Shown: positions 37,840 through 48,500 of the stretch, piece by piece
Numbering within the stretch: the stretch's first letter is position 1
Layout: every line of letters begins with the position of its first letter
Source of the DNA: Tenacibaculum jejuense
Lineage (GTDB): Bacteria > Bacteroidota > Bacteroidia > Flavobacteriales > Flavobacteriaceae
DNA: 64,000 nucleotides
Assembly: GCF_900198195.1 (NCBI RefSeq)
Contig: NZ_LT899436.1
Location: 2,819,001 to 2,883,000 of the forward strand
Reading direction: 5' to 3'
Notes under the pieces: model-generated
What the model was told of the DNA's origin: nothing
Databases searched by the model: none
The model's input: the letters and a program-made list of their open reading frames with translations, nothing else
Translations under genes and position numbers: made by a program

Positions 37840-37867
37840 TTTTTTCTGGCTTTAAATCCGTTTTTCA

Positions 37868-37898
37868 TAAAAAAAAGCCACACAAAACTGTGTGACTT
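37868..37898 (-). terminator. Intrinsic terminator (minus strand)
   Basis: Stem 37890-37898 with 37875-37883 (AAGTCACAC against GTGTGGCTT, one G-T pair), loop of 6, followed by eight T on the minus strand. It ends transcripts coming from the right: the symporter gene and the candidate small RNA. Confidence 0.8.
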
Positions 37899-37932
37899 CG
37901 TAAGTGGGGGAATAATATAATCGGTTAAAAAC
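37868..37932 (-). ncRNA. Candidate small RNA of about 65 nt
   Basis: Reading leftwards, an exact -7 box TACTTTTG (37938-37945) is followed by a predicted start near 37932, a 5' hairpin (CGGTT-TTT-AACCG, about 37921-37934), an unpaired C-rich stretch (CCCCC, near 37906-37910) and the strong terminator hairpin with eight T. There is no ORF in it. The layout is that of a free small RNA. It could instead be the 3' end of the symporter transcript with the box being fortuitous; the box lies 128 bp after the symporter stop codon. Confidence 0.45.
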
Positions 37933-37937
37933 CGGGG

Positions 37938-37945
37938 CAAAAGTA
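37938..37945 (-). promoter_or_regulatory. -7 box of the candidate small RNA
   Basis: TACTTTTG on the minus strand, an exact match to TAnnTTTG, placed 128 bp beyond the symporter gene and just before the small hairpin transcript. No clear TTG at -33. Confidence 0.4.
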
Positions 37946-38072
37946 CTATCTATCTCTACTTAAAATTTTAAAAATTAGATACAAGCAAACACTCTATCGA
38001 TAAATGACAGAAATGCTTAGTCGAATGACTGTAAAAGCCTTATTTAAAACCTAGTAAAACTCTTAAACCCTG

Positions 38073-39725
38073 CTAAGAAAAATAATAATAAATTAAAATT
38101 ACAGTAATACAAATACATCCACCGACAAGTTTTGTGTATCTCCACGGTGTAACATCAACTTGCTTTGATTCTTTTTGCTCATAAGCTTTTTGTTTTGGAT
38201 GTACAATTCCAATAAATAACATTATTAATGTATTCAATAGGAAAAGAATAGCCATAATATGAAGAAAATGTGGATAGGCTTCTGCTTTTACTATAGTTTC
38301 ATTAAAAATTTCACCTGAGGCTTTAGCCCTTTCTAATGCAGATTTTATAAAGCTTGGACGTAGTATGAACTCACTTATTATATACAATAGAGAACCAGTT
38401 ATCAATCCAATTTTAGCTGCTATTGCAGGTACTCGTTTGGTAACAAATCCAACAAAAATTATAGTTAAAATAGGTATACTATATACGCCGTTTACTTGTT
38501 GTAAATAAGCAAATATACTTTTTAGGCTTGATAAAAAAGGAGCAATAAACATTGCTATGATAGCTAAAATAATTCCAAAAGATTTACCATATTTCACCAC
38601 TTCTTTTTCATTAGCTTTGGGTTCTAAATGTTCTTTGTAAATATCAATACCAAACAAAGTAACAGAACTATTTAGCACACTGTTAAATGAACTTAAGATA
38701 GCTCCGAATAAAACGGCAGCAAAAAAACCAATAAATTCTTTAGGCAAAACACGTTTTACTAAAGCCCCATAAGCTTCATCTGAAGCCCCAACATTCAACA
38801 TTCCTTGTGATGACATATAATATGCTACAACTCCTGGTAGAACAACTATTAGCGGACCTAGTATTTTTATGAAAGCTCCTAATAACAAACCTTTCTGACC
38901 TTCTTTTAAGTTCTTTGCTCCCAAAGCTCTTTGAATTATTTGTTGGTTTGTACCCCAATAAAAAATTTGTACAAGCATCATTCCTGTAAAAATTGTCATA
39001 AAAGGAACAGAAGCAGAAGAACTACCAATAGCATTAAAATGATTCGGTATTTGATTTTGTAAAATTTGTATTCCGTTTACTAAATTATTCTCACCTATAT
39101 ACAACAAACCAAAAACAGGAATTAAAATTCCACCAATTAATAAACCAATCGCATTAATTGCGTCTGAGACTGCAACTGCTTTTAAACCTCCAAATACTGC
39201 GTAAATAGAACCTATAATTCCAATTGACCAAACACAAATCCACAAAGCAACTTCTTTAGAAACCCCCAATAATGAAGGAATATCAAACATTCCACTAATA
39301 GCTAAAGAACCCGAATATAAAATAGTAGGTAATAAAACTATAGCATAACCACTCAAAAATAAAATAGAAGTCAATGTTTTAGTTGTGGTATCAAAACGTT
39401 CTGCTAAAAATTGTGGAATAGTAATTAATCCACTTTTTAAATACCTTGGCAATAAAAAAATAGCTGTTACTACCATAGCAATAGCTGCTAAAGTTTCCCA
39501 AGCCATAACTAAAATACCTTCTGAAAAAGCAGCTCCGTTTAATCCTACTATTTGTTCAGTAGATAAATTAGTTAGTAGTAATGAACCTGCAATTACACCT
39601 GCTGTTAAACTTCTACCACCTAAAAAATAGCCTTCTGATGTATTCTCATTAGTTTTACGAGTAGCACTCCACGAAATAACTGCAACTAGTATCGTAAATC
39701 CTACAAACGATATTATTCCTATCAT
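38073..39725 (-). CDS. SSS (SLC5) family sodium:solute symporter, SglT-like
   Basis: 550 residues with about 14 hydrophobic spans. It closely follows the Vibrio sodium/galactose transporter layout, as far as I can compare from memory: TSEGYFLGGRSLTAGVIAGS near residue 33, NLSTEQIVGLNG in the first helix hairpin, YWGTNQQIIQRALGAKNLKE in the middle, and a sugar-transporter-like size. The substrate is probably a sugar or similar organic solute, by family only. It is divergent from nirB, sharing a 298-bp intergenic region with the nitrate-box promoter. The start ATG at 39723-39725 directly precedes the first span. Confidence 0.9.
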   Translation of the reverse strand: MIGIISFVGFTILVAVISWSATRKTNENTSEGYFLGGRSLTAGVIAGSLLLTNLSTEQIVGLNGAAFSEGILVMAWETLAAIAMVVTAIFLLPRYLKSGLITIPQFLAERFDTTTKTLTSILFLSGYAIVLLPTILYSGSLAISGMFDIPSLLGVSKEVALWICVWSIGIIGSIYAVFGGLKAVAVSDAINAIGLLIGGILIPVFGLLYIGENNLVNGIQILQNQIPNHFNAIGSSSASVPFMTIFTGMMLVQIFYWGTNQQIIQRALGAKNLKEGQKGLLLGAFIKILGPLIVVLPGVVAYYMSSQGMLNVGASDEAYGALVKRVLPKEFIGFFAAVLFGAILSSFNSVLNSSVTLFGIDIYKEHLEPKANEKEVVKYGKSFGIILAIIAMFIAPFLSSLKSIFAYLQQVNGVYSIPILTIIFVGFVTKRVPAIAAKIGLITGSLLYIISEFILRPSFIKSALERAKASGEIFNETIVKAEAYPHFLHIMAILFLLNTLIMLFIGIVHPKQKAYEQKESKQVDVTPWRYTKLVGGCICITVILIYYYFS

Positions 39726-39977
39726 AAATTTGGTTGTTAAATTTTACAATTTAACATTATTTCTTTTCATTTAAATCAATAATTAAGTTTTAGAACAAAT
39801 TACTTATCAATAGTTTAAAATAATATCAATATTGTTTAGAATACTATAGAATTTAAATCCATCTCCTTATCAATTTTATAATTTAAAACAATTGAAATTA
39901 TGACTTTATTAAAAAAACATAGTCATATTCTTCAATTCCAAAATAAACAAGTTTACACGTATTTTTTTACTCCTTTT

Positions 39978-40005
39978 TACGTATTATTTTAAGTATTTAT
40001 ACGTA
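39978..40005 (+). promoter_or_regulatory. nirB promoter region with conserved 16-bp nitrate-regulon box
   Basis: TAAGTATTTATACGTA (39990-40005) is an inverted repeat of two 7-bp arms with a 2-bp centre, 18 bp before the nirB ATG. A further TACGTA (39978-39983) lies 22 bp upstream of the one inside the box, two helix turns away, and an ACGTA at 39957-39961 adds a third partial copy. The same box occurs before nrtA and the FNR-like gene. TTATTTTA (39984-39991) is the nearest -7-like octamer and overlaps the box. Confidence 0.6.
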
Positions 40006-40023
40006 GTTTTATATTCAAAATCA

Positions 40024-42546
40024 ATGAATATGAAACATATTATCGTTGTCGGAAATGGAATGGTTGGTTATAAATTTTGTGAAAAATTTACAGAACAAGC
40101 CACTTCAAAAGATTTTAAAATTACTGTTTTTGGAGAAGAACCAAGACCAGCTTATGATAGAGTTCATCTAAGTGAATATTTTGAAAATAAAGATGCAAAA
40201 GCACTTGAAATGGCTCCTATTGAATGGTATAATGATAATAATATTGATTTAATTACCAACACTAGAGTTAATAGTATTGACAAAGTTGCTAGAACTATTG
40301 AAACAATTCATGGTAAAGAATATAACTATGATTATTTAGTATTGGCTACTGGATCATCTCCTTTCGTTCCAAATATCAAAGGTGTAGAAAAAAACGGTGT
40401 TTTTGTATATCGTACTATTGAAGATTTAGAAGGGATGCTTGCCTATGCAGATCAATTAAACGCTGAAAAGCCAAATGCTAAAGCTGCAATATTAGGTGGT
40501 GGTTTATTAGGTTTAGAAGCTGGTAAAGCTGTTTTAGACATGGGATTAGAGCCTCACGTTGTTGAGTTTGCTCCTAAATTAATGCCAAGACAACTAGATC
40601 TTAGAAGTAGTAAAGTACTACAATTAAAACTAGAGTCTATTGGCTTACATATTCATTTAAGCAAAGCTACAAGCGAAATTTTAGGTGATGGAAAAATTAC
40701 TGGAATGCAGTTTGGTGAAGACGATCGTTTAGATGTAGATATGCTTATTATTTCTGCAGGAATTCGTCCAAGAGATGAACTAGCTAAAACATGTAATTTA
40801 GAAACAGGAACTCGAGGTGGTATTATTGTTAATAACAAAATGCAAACTTCAGACCCAAATATTTATGCTATCGGAGAAGTTGCTTTATACAACCAAATGA
40901 TTTACGGTTTAGTAGCTCCAGGTTATGATATGGCTACCATTGCTGTTGAACAAATTATTGGAACTTCAGCATCTGTTATGCAAGAAGATATTGATATGTC
41001 TACTAAATTAAAACTTATAGGTGTTGATGTTGCTAGTTTTGGTGAGCCTTTTATGCCTGCAGATAAAGGACATTCTATAATTTTTGAAAATAAAACTCAA
41101 TTTTTATATAAGAGAATAAATATAAGTTTAGATGGTAAAAAATTACTAGGTGGTATTTTAGTTGGTGATGCTTCTGATTACAGTATGTTGCATCAGATAT
41201 ATTTAAACGGCATGGCAATTCCTGAAGATCCAGCACAATTAATTTTACCTGCTGGTGATGGAAATACTGCTTTTGGTGATGTAATGGATTTACCTGATGA
41301 CGCTCAAATATGCTCTTGTGAAAGCGTTACAAAAGGTCAAATTTGTGGTGTGATAGAAAAAGGTGAAGCTACAGATTTAGCTGGAGTTGTAAGCTGTACA
41401 AAAGCCGGAACTGGTTGTGGTGGATGTAAACCTATGGTTAGTGATTTAACCAATGCTACTTTAAAATCTTTAGGAATTGAAGTGAAAGATTCAGTTTGTG
41501 AACATTTTGATTTAAACCGACAAGATTTATATAAAATCATTCAGGTTAAAGGCTATAAAACTTTCAATGAAGTATTAGATAATCATGGAAATGGCGGTCA
41601 TGGTTGCGAAAAATGCAAGCCTTTAGTTGCTTCCTTAATGGCGACAATTAATGCCGATACAGCAAATGAAGAATATGCTATTCAAGATTCTAACGATCGT
41701 TTTATGGCAAATATTCAGAGAAACGGTACATATTCTGTTGTTCCTAGAGTTCCTGGTGGAGAAATTACTCCAGATAAACTTATTGCGTTGGGTCAAATTG
41801 CAAAGAAATACGATTTATATACTAAGATAACTGGTGGCGTGCGTGTTGATCTATTTGGAGCAACATTAAATCAATTACCGCTAATTTGGAAAGATTTAAT
41901 CGGTCATGGTTTTGAAAGCGGACATGCATATGGAAAATCACTTAGAACTGTAAAAACTTGTGTTGGATCTACTTGGTGTCGTTACGGAATGGATGAAAGT
42001 GTAAGTTTCGGAATTGAACTTGAAAACCGTTATCGAGGTATTCGTGCACCACATAAAATTAAAGGTGGAGTTTCTGGATGTATTCGTGAATGTGCAGAAG
42101 CACGCGGTAAAGATTTTGGTTTAATTGCTGTTGAAGGCGGTTGGAATTTATATGTTGGTGGAAATGGTGGTGCAAACCCTCGCCATGCAGAGTTATTTGC
42201 TGAACAAATTGATAATGAAACTGTAATTAAATATTTAGATCGTTATTTAATGTTCTACATGAGAACTGCAAAACCATTACAACGAACTGCTGCTTGGCAA
42301 GAACGACTAGAAGGTGGTTTAGACTATTTGAAAGAAGTTATTATTGATGACAAACTAGGTATTGCTGAAGATTTAGAACAAGAAATGCAAACTTTAGTAA
42401 ATAGATTCAAATGTGAATGGACACAAGCTATAAATGATCCTGAAATGATGAAACGTTTCAATCACTTTGTAAATAGTAAAGAAGAAGACGATAACCTTGT
42501 TTTTGTACCAATGCGAGAACAAAAAATGCCTGAACCATGGAGTTAA
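40024..42546 (+). CDS. nirB: Assimilatory nitrite reductase [NAD(P)H], large subunit
   Basis: 840 residues, normal for NirB. Domains in order: FAD/NAD(P)-binding reductase (1-~400, with VVGNGMVGYKF and LATGSSPFVP); two BFD-type [2Fe-2S] segments (CSCESV ... CTKAGTGCGGCKP near 420-470, and a second ending HGCEKCKP near 540); and the nitrite/sulfite reductase half with the siroheme-[4Fe-4S] ligands C646, C652, C686 and C690 (CVGSTWC ... CIREC). It reduces nitrite to ammonium with electrons from NAD(P)H in the cytoplasm. First gene of the nirB-nirD-DUF4202-kinase operon. The start could also be the ATG at 40030. Confidence 0.96.
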   Translation: MNMKHIIVVGNGMVGYKFCEKFTEQATSKDFKITVFGEEPRPAYDRVHLSEYFENKDAKALEMAPIEWYNDNNIDLITNTRVNSIDKVARTIETIHGKEYNYDYLVLATGSSPFVPNIKGVEKNGVFVYRTIEDLEGMLAYADQLNAEKPNAKAAILGGGLLGLEAGKAVLDMGLEPHVVEFAPKLMPRQLDLRSSKVLQLKLESIGLHIHLSKATSEILGDGKITGMQFGEDDRLDVDMLIISAGIRPRDELAKTCNLETGTRGGIIVNNKMQTSDPNIYAIGEVALYNQMIYGLVAPGYDMATIAVEQIIGTSASVMQEDIDMSTKLKLIGVDVASFGEPFMPADKGHSIIFENKTQFLYKRINISLDGKKLLGGILVGDASDYSMLHQIYLNGMAIPEDPAQLILPAGDGNTAFGDVMDLPDDAQICSCESVTKGQICGVIEKGEATDLAGVVSCTKAGTGCGGCKPMVSDLTNATLKSLGIEVKDSVCEHFDLNRQDLYKIIQVKGYKTFNEVLDNHGNGGHGCEKCKPLVASLMATINADTANEEYAIQDSNDRFMANIQRNGTYSVVPRVPGGEITPDKLIALGQIAKKYDLYTKITGGVRVDLFGATLNQLPLIWKDLIGHGFESGHAYGKSLRTVKTCVGSTWCRYGMDESVSFGIELENRYRGIRAPHKIKGGVSGCIRECAEARGKDFGLIAVEGGWNLYVGGNGGANPRHAELFAEQIDNETVIKYLDRYLMFYMRTAKPLQRTAAWQERLEGGLDYLKEVIIDDKLGIAEDLEQEMQTLVNRFKCEWTQAINDPEMMKRFNHFVNSKEEDDNLVFVPMREQKMPEPWS

Positions 42547-42950
42547 TTAGTACACAAAATGCAACAAAGAATATGGAAGTAATTCTTGAAAAATATAAAA
42601 CTACACAATTAAAAAATGTAACATTTTGGTTTAAAGCCGCTACTATTCACGATTTCCCAAAAGACGGTGGTGCATGTGTAAAATACAAAGACAAACAAAT
42701 CGCTGTTTTCAATTTCACAAGGTTAAATAAATGGTATGCATGTCAAAATGTTTGTCCACATAAAATGGAAATGGTTTTATCAAGAGGAATGATTGGTGAC
42801 AAAGAAGGTATTCCAAAAGTAGCTTGCCCACTACACAAAAAGACATTTTCTCTAGAAAATGGAGAAAACTTAAATGGTGATTTAGATGCAATTGCTACAT
42901 ATCCTGTAAAAATAGAAGAAGAAAATGTGTATATTGGTTTTTCAGACTAA
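42537..42950 (+). CDS. nirD: Nitrite reductase small subunit with intact Rieske ligands
   Basis: 137 residues. The Rieske [2Fe-2S] ligands are all present: C73 and H75 (CPH) and C97 and H100 (CPLH). Several proteobacterial NirD proteins have the fold without the ligands; this one resembles the cluster-binding type. It partners NirB. The start overlaps the nirB end by 10 bp; an internal ATG at 42573 is an alternative that keeps the whole Rieske domain. Confidence 0.93.
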   Translation: MELISTQNATKNMEVILEKYKTTQLKNVTFWFKAATIHDFPKDGGACVKYKDKQIAVFNFTRLNKWYACQNVCPHKMEMVLSRGMIGDKEGIPKVACPLHKKTFSLENGENLNGDLDAIATYPVKIEEENVYIGFSD

Positions 42951-42960
42951 TTAACTATTC

Positions 42961-43545
42961 ATGAAACCAACTCGCTTTGAAACTGCTTTAGCTTTAATTG
43001 ACAAGAAAAATGCTGAAGACCCAAATCTTTACACTGTAAATAACATGAACTTCCCCAAGGAATTATTGTATTCACAACGTATGAGTAGGCAGTTACTGCA
43101 ATTTAATCCTAATGCATCTAGAGCGTTGCAAATAGCTGCAAGAGCGCAACATATTTGTCGTTGGAAAATTCCACGTAGTGAATATCCAATGGATCGAATA
43201 GGATATTTAAAATGGCGAGAAGAATTAAAAAGATCGCATGCTACTATTACTGCAGAAATACTTGCTGAAGTTGGTTATAATGACGACTTTATAAAAAGAG
43301 TTCGTTTTCTTATCTTAAAAAAACAACTCAAAAAAAATGAAGAAGCACAAACATTAGAAGATGTTATTTGTTTGGTATTTCTAGATTTCTATTTTGAAGA
43401 ATTTGCTGCAAAACATAACGATGAAAAAGTAATTGATATCCTGCAAAAAACACTCGTAAAAATGTCTGATAAAGGAAAAGAAGAAGCTCTAAAAATTAAA
43501 TTTTCAGATAAAAGTTTAGCTTTAGTACAAAAAGCAATACACTAG
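42961..43545 (+). CDS. DUF4202 domain protein
   Basis: 194 residues, cytoplasmic, helical. The family pattern is visible from the start (TRFETALALIDKKNAEDPN) through AARAQHICRWKIPRSEYPMD, YLKWREELKRSH and EDVICLVFLDFYF. The conserved His, Glu and Asp placement recalls HD-type metal hydrolases, but no activity is known to me. It lies 10 bp after nirD and 16 bp before the NarX-like kinase, so it probably serves nitrite assimilation or its control. Confidence 0.85.
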   Translation: MKPTRFETALALIDKKNAEDPNLYTVNNMNFPKELLYSQRMSRQLLQFNPNASRALQIAARAQHICRWKIPRSEYPMDRIGYLKWREELKRSHATITAEILAEVGYNDDFIKRVRFLILKKQLKKNEEAQTLEDVICLVFLDFYFEEFAAKHNDEKVIDILQKTLVKMSDKGKEEALKIKFSDKSLALVQKAIH

Positions 43546-43561
43546 AAAATTTTAAAAATAC

Positions 43562-45370
43562 ATGACTAAGCATAGTAATTCATTAGATCAAAGAACCTTT
43601 GAAAAGCTTAGCCGACTATACATTATAGCTCTAAGTACAATTGCTATTTCTGTAATTGTAAGTCAGTTTTTAATTCGTAAACACTTAAAAAACCAACAAA
43701 GTGATTCTAGAGTGATTAACATAGCTGGAAGGCAACGTATGTTAAGTCAAAAACTTACTAAAGAAACTCTTTTATTATTTTCAGAAAAAGACGCGTCTAA
43801 AAAACAAGAAATAACACAACAGTTAAAGAAAACACTTTCACTGTGGAAATCTTCTCATATAGCCTTACAAAAAGGAAATGATTCTTTAGGATTACCCGGT
43901 AACAATAGCGCAATTGTTAGTAAACAATTTACTGAAATCAATCCAATTTTTGATGTCATAAATAGTGCTACAAACTCAATAATTACACATGTTGAAGAGA
44001 CTAAAATCTCTACTGGAAAATCTTACAATTCGTATATTGACATTATAAAGGTTAATGAAAGTTCATTTCTGACTAAAATGGATGCTATTGTAAATCAATA
44101 TGACATTGAAGCCAATGCTAAAATAAATTGGTTACGAAGACTAGAGTTACTGCTAATGGTCATTACATTGATCATTCTTTTGGGAGAGTTTTTATTCATT
44201 TTTTGGCCAACTGCTAAATCCATCCGAACCACATTAGCAGAATTATTATCTGCTGAGAAACTTGCTAAAAAAATGGCTTTTGATGCTGACGAACTTAGTT
44301 TAGCAAAAGAAAAATCTGTAAAAGAATTAAAAGCATTAAGTAGAGCTATGGATGAAACTCTTTTATCTGCTCGAATTTTACCTGATGGAAGTATTATACA
44401 TATTGGAAACAGATTATCTCGACTTTTTAAATATTCTCAATTTAATGAAGAATACTTCTGGAATATGTTATCTCCTGTTAAAAATGAGCGAAATAGTATT
44501 GAAGAGCTAATTTTAAAACATAAAAAAACAGGATGGCAAGGTGAAGTAAAAGCTTCTACAAAAGATAATGAAGATATTTGGTTAGAAATGGCTATCATTC
44601 CATATAATCCAACAAACGAAAAGTCAGAATTATTAATTATAGCTTCTAATATTACCGAAAAGAAAACCGCTCAACTTGAAATTGATTATTTGAAACAAGT
44701 TGGATTCGAAGAAAAAATGAATCAACAAAAAATAATTTCAAAGAAAATCATTGAAAACCAAGAAAAAGAACAAAGTAGAATTGCAAAAGATGTTCATGAT
44801 GGAATTGGACAAATGTTAACTGGTCTGAAATTTAACCTAGAAAGTGTAAATCCAGAAAACATAGAAAAAACAAAAGAAAAAATTCATCAACTTAAATCAC
44901 AAACTAGCGATATTATTAAAGGTGTAAGAACTGCTACTTTTAATTTAATGCCCTCTGAATTATCAGATCATGGATTAGTTCCTGCATTAACTAAACTCTC
45001 TAAAGAATTAAGTAGATTAACAGATAAAAACATTATTTTCTTCAATAAAACGAATTTTGATTTCCGTTTAGATACCCTAACTGAAATTAATATTTACAGA
45101 ATTACTCAAGAAGCGATTAATAATGCAATAAAATATGCTAATTCTTCACATATTTTACTATCTATATCACATAGTGAAAGTATTCTTAGTATTGCTATAG
45201 ACGACAATGGTAAAGGGTTTGATGCTAACAAACCTATGAGTAAAGATGGTGGTATGGGACTAACATTTATGAAAGAACGTATCAAATATATAAATGGCCG
45301 ATTATTTATAAATTCTGAAGAAGATAAAGGAACTCGAGTTACATTAAACATTCCTTTACATCAATCCTAG
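43562..45370 (+). CDS. NarX-like nitrate/nitrite sensor histidine kinase
   Basis: 602 residues. First membrane span ~18-37; a periplasmic PilJ/NarX-type domain with the P-box-like RVINIAGRQRMLSQKL (residues 50-65), the region that binds nitrate in NarX; second span ~192-214; a PAS domain (~245-370); then a HisKA_3 domain with phosphoacceptor H412 in IAKDVHDGIGQ and a HATPase domain (DDNGKGFD, GGMGLTFMKER). HisKA_3 kinases pair with NarL/FixJ regulators; one is encoded at 53081. Last gene of the nirB operon, so sensor and enzyme are made together. Confidence 0.9.
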   Translation: MTKHSNSLDQRTFEKLSRLYIIALSTIAISVIVSQFLIRKHLKNQQSDSRVINIAGRQRMLSQKLTKETLLLFSEKDASKKQEITQQLKKTLSLWKSSHIALQKGNDSLGLPGNNSAIVSKQFTEINPIFDVINSATNSIITHVEETKISTGKSYNSYIDIIKVNESSFLTKMDAIVNQYDIEANAKINWLRRLELLLMVITLIILLGEFLFIFWPTAKSIRTTLAELLSAEKLAKKMAFDADELSLAKEKSVKELKALSRAMDETLLSARILPDGSIIHIGNRLSRLFKYSQFNEEYFWNMLSPVKNERNSIEELILKHKKTGWQGEVKASTKDNEDIWLEMAIIPYNPTNEKSELLIIASNITEKKTAQLEIDYLKQVGFEEKMNQQKIISKKIIENQEKEQSRIAKDVHDGIGQMLTGLKFNLESVNPENIEKTKEKIHQLKSQTSDIIKGVRTATFNLMPSELSDHGLVPALTKLSKELSRLTDKNIIFFNKTNFDFRLDTLTEINIYRITQEAINNAIKYANSSHILLSISHSESILSIAIDDNGKGFDANKPMSKDGGMGLTFMKERIKYINGRLFINSEEDKGTRVTLNIPLHQS

Positions 45371-45512
45371 ACTACAAGTTAATTTAATCCCTACATTACA
45401 TATTTATTCTTATTTACTTTTTTAATAATTCACTACATATCAAAACTTTGCTCTAGCGAAAGCAAAAAAAAATTCTTATTTTTAAGGTAATTAACCTATT
45501 AAATCAATTATC

Positions 45513-48500
45513 ATGATTAACTACTACTCGTTGTTAAGTATGAGGGGGAAATTATTGCCCATACTTAACCAAAAGATAGTACTCCTAATTATCTTATCAT
45601 TATGTTTTAATTTCCAATCTTTAATTGCGCAAAAAATGGAACGAATACCTGGCACACAGGTCATTTGTCCTGCAAAATTTGAAGATATGCATTCTAGAAT
45701 GGGAATGAAGCAAGCTTCAGCAAAACAAAGATCTATTATTCAAAGAAATGCAACTGCAGAAATTATTGTGACCTACGGACCAGGTGCTCAGGCTAATCCA
45801 GAAGCTAGAGCAGCTTTCGATTTTGCTTTAGCTATTTGGTCTGAAGAAATAGTTTCTTCTGTTCCTATCCGTATCTCTGCTGAATTTGCAAACTTAGGTC
45901 CAGGAGTACTTGCTTCAGCAGGACCTACAACATTAGTTCGTAATTTCCCGGGAGCACCTCAACAAGATGTTTTTTACCCTATAGCATTAGCAAATTCTCT
46001 AGCTGGAGAAGATTTAGCTCCAGATACTGAGTTTGATTTGGTTGTAAATTTAGGAAATGGAATTCCTTGGTATTTCGGTACTGATGGAAATACACCAGCA
46101 GGTTTATTCGACTTTGTATCCGTTGCTCTTCACGAAGCCGGACATGGTTTAGGTTTTATTGATGGCGGTAATGTTTCTGGAGGTGTCGGAAATATTAATA
46201 ATGGAGGTGATCCTTTTGTTTTTGACACATTTGTTGTTGATGGAAATAACAACTCAGTATTAGATTTACCTAATCCTTCTATAGATCTTGGAGTTTTTTA
46301 TACTAGTGGAGATGTTTTTGTTAATGGAAATTTTGCTGTTGCTGCAAATAATGGAACTAATCCTGAATTATTTGCTCCAAATCCTTTTCAAGGAGGATCA
46401 AGTATAGCACATTGGGATGAAGCTACTTTTCCTGCAGGTGATTCTAATTCACTAATGACTCCACAAATTGGTAGTGCTGAATCTAATTTTGATATTGGAG
46501 ATATTACTCGTGGATTCTTCAGAGACATGGGATGGGTTTTAGCAGAACAAGCTCCGATTACTATTGTTCCAAATCAAATTAGTGACGTACTTAATGTAGA
46601 TGAAACTATAAATGAAGAAATAAGTATAACTAACACTTCAGAAAATCCAGTTAATATTACTATAAATCCTAGTTCAAATGCACTTTTAATAAACTCTATT
46701 AGCAATTCTAATTTTACCATACCTGCTGGTGAAACAACAACTTTTACAGTAGAACTTAGTACAGTTGATGTTAATAAAGGAATTTATGAAGAAAGTATTG
46801 AAATCTTAATAGAAGGTTTTGAAGAAGCTGTTAATATTCCTGTAAACATTAGAGTAATAGATGGTACTGAAGCGCCTGTACTAGTTATAAATCCAACATC
46901 ATTCAGTGAAACATTACAAAAATTACAAGTCGTAACAAGAGATTTAGTGATTCAAAATACGGGTGACGATACATTAACGTATAATATTACTGTAAATGAT
47001 AGTCTTTTAAACACGGTAAACACAAGAACTGCAAAAACTAATGATTTCATTATTAAAAATGGATTTAAAACAGCAACTAGAGCAACAAATTTTAATCCTC
47101 TTCAAAACCCTATCATAAAATTATTATCAATAGACAATACCTTTAATCGTTTAGCTACAAATTTATTTGCTGCTGACTTTGAAAATTATACTATTGGTGA
47201 TTTAAATGGTCAGTTTGGTTGGCAAACTTCTCCAAACACGTGGGAAGTAACTACTGAAAATCCTGCTACAGGTGCCAATGCTATTCAATTACAGGGTGAT
47301 GGTTCTGCAACTAGAGCTTTAGCTTTTACTCCTTCGATTGCCGCAGGTTCTGAACCTTTTATGATTGCTTCAGCAGACATTAATATTCAAGGTAGTGGTG
47401 TTACATGGGAATTTATTCCGCAGTCTAACACAGCTGAATTAGTAAATACTAGAGTACGTTTTAATCCAGATAACACTATTGATATTTTTGATTCAGATAT
47501 TGGTGATTTTACACGAATTGATAGAACAACACCAAGTGGATATTTTAACATTCGAATTGTAATTGACAGAGATGATGCCGCATTAACTATTTTCTTTGAT
47601 GACGAATTAATTTATAGTGGAAGAGCTGCTGCAAATCAGATTGAACAAATTGTTTTATTATCTGAAATGGAAACTGCAACATCTACTATGAATGTTGATA
47701 ATATTGAAATTATTGATGGTGATGCAAATGCTTTCTTCTTATCTGTTTCTCCAACAAGTGGTTCTGTTAATTTTGGCTCTGAAACCACTCTGGATGTAAA
47801 GTTTGACACTAGAGCCTTAGAAGCTGGAGAATATAGCGCCACTATTAATATTTCTAGCAATGATCCTAGAAATGCAAAAATTGATATTCCTGTAGCATTA
47901 ACAGTACTCTCTCCTCCTACTATTACAGTAAATCCTGATAGTTTATCAACTGCTATTAATGTTCAAACAGATAATCCTGCTACAAAAACAGAGATTTTTA
48001 CAATTACAAATACAGGACAAGCAAATTTAGATTTTACTTCTGTTATTGGTAATATTTCATTTACTCCTCCATCAAATTCTAATACAATACTAGGTTCCCT
48101 AGACTTATCGAAATATGGAGTTTCTAACAATGTAAACCATGAATTAAAAAGAGCTTCTACGTCTGGAAATAACTTATCTTCTTTAAAAAAGAAAGCTTTA
48201 AAAAATAGTGCTCCTATAATAGATTCTATAGCTTATGATGCAGGAATTAATTTCCCTGACGATTTTGTAGGGTTTAATAATGGAACTGCATTAACTACGG
48301 CTGTTAAATTTGATGTTGATCGAAATTTCACATTAACTGCAATTCGTAACGGATATAGAACTGAACTTTCTGCAGATCCAATAATTCTTGAAATTTACCA
48401 AGGAGGAACAACTCCAAATGACGGAACATTATTGCTTTCTCAAACTATTACAAAAACTAGTGCAGATGGAGTTTTTGATATCGAAACACTGAATCAAGCT

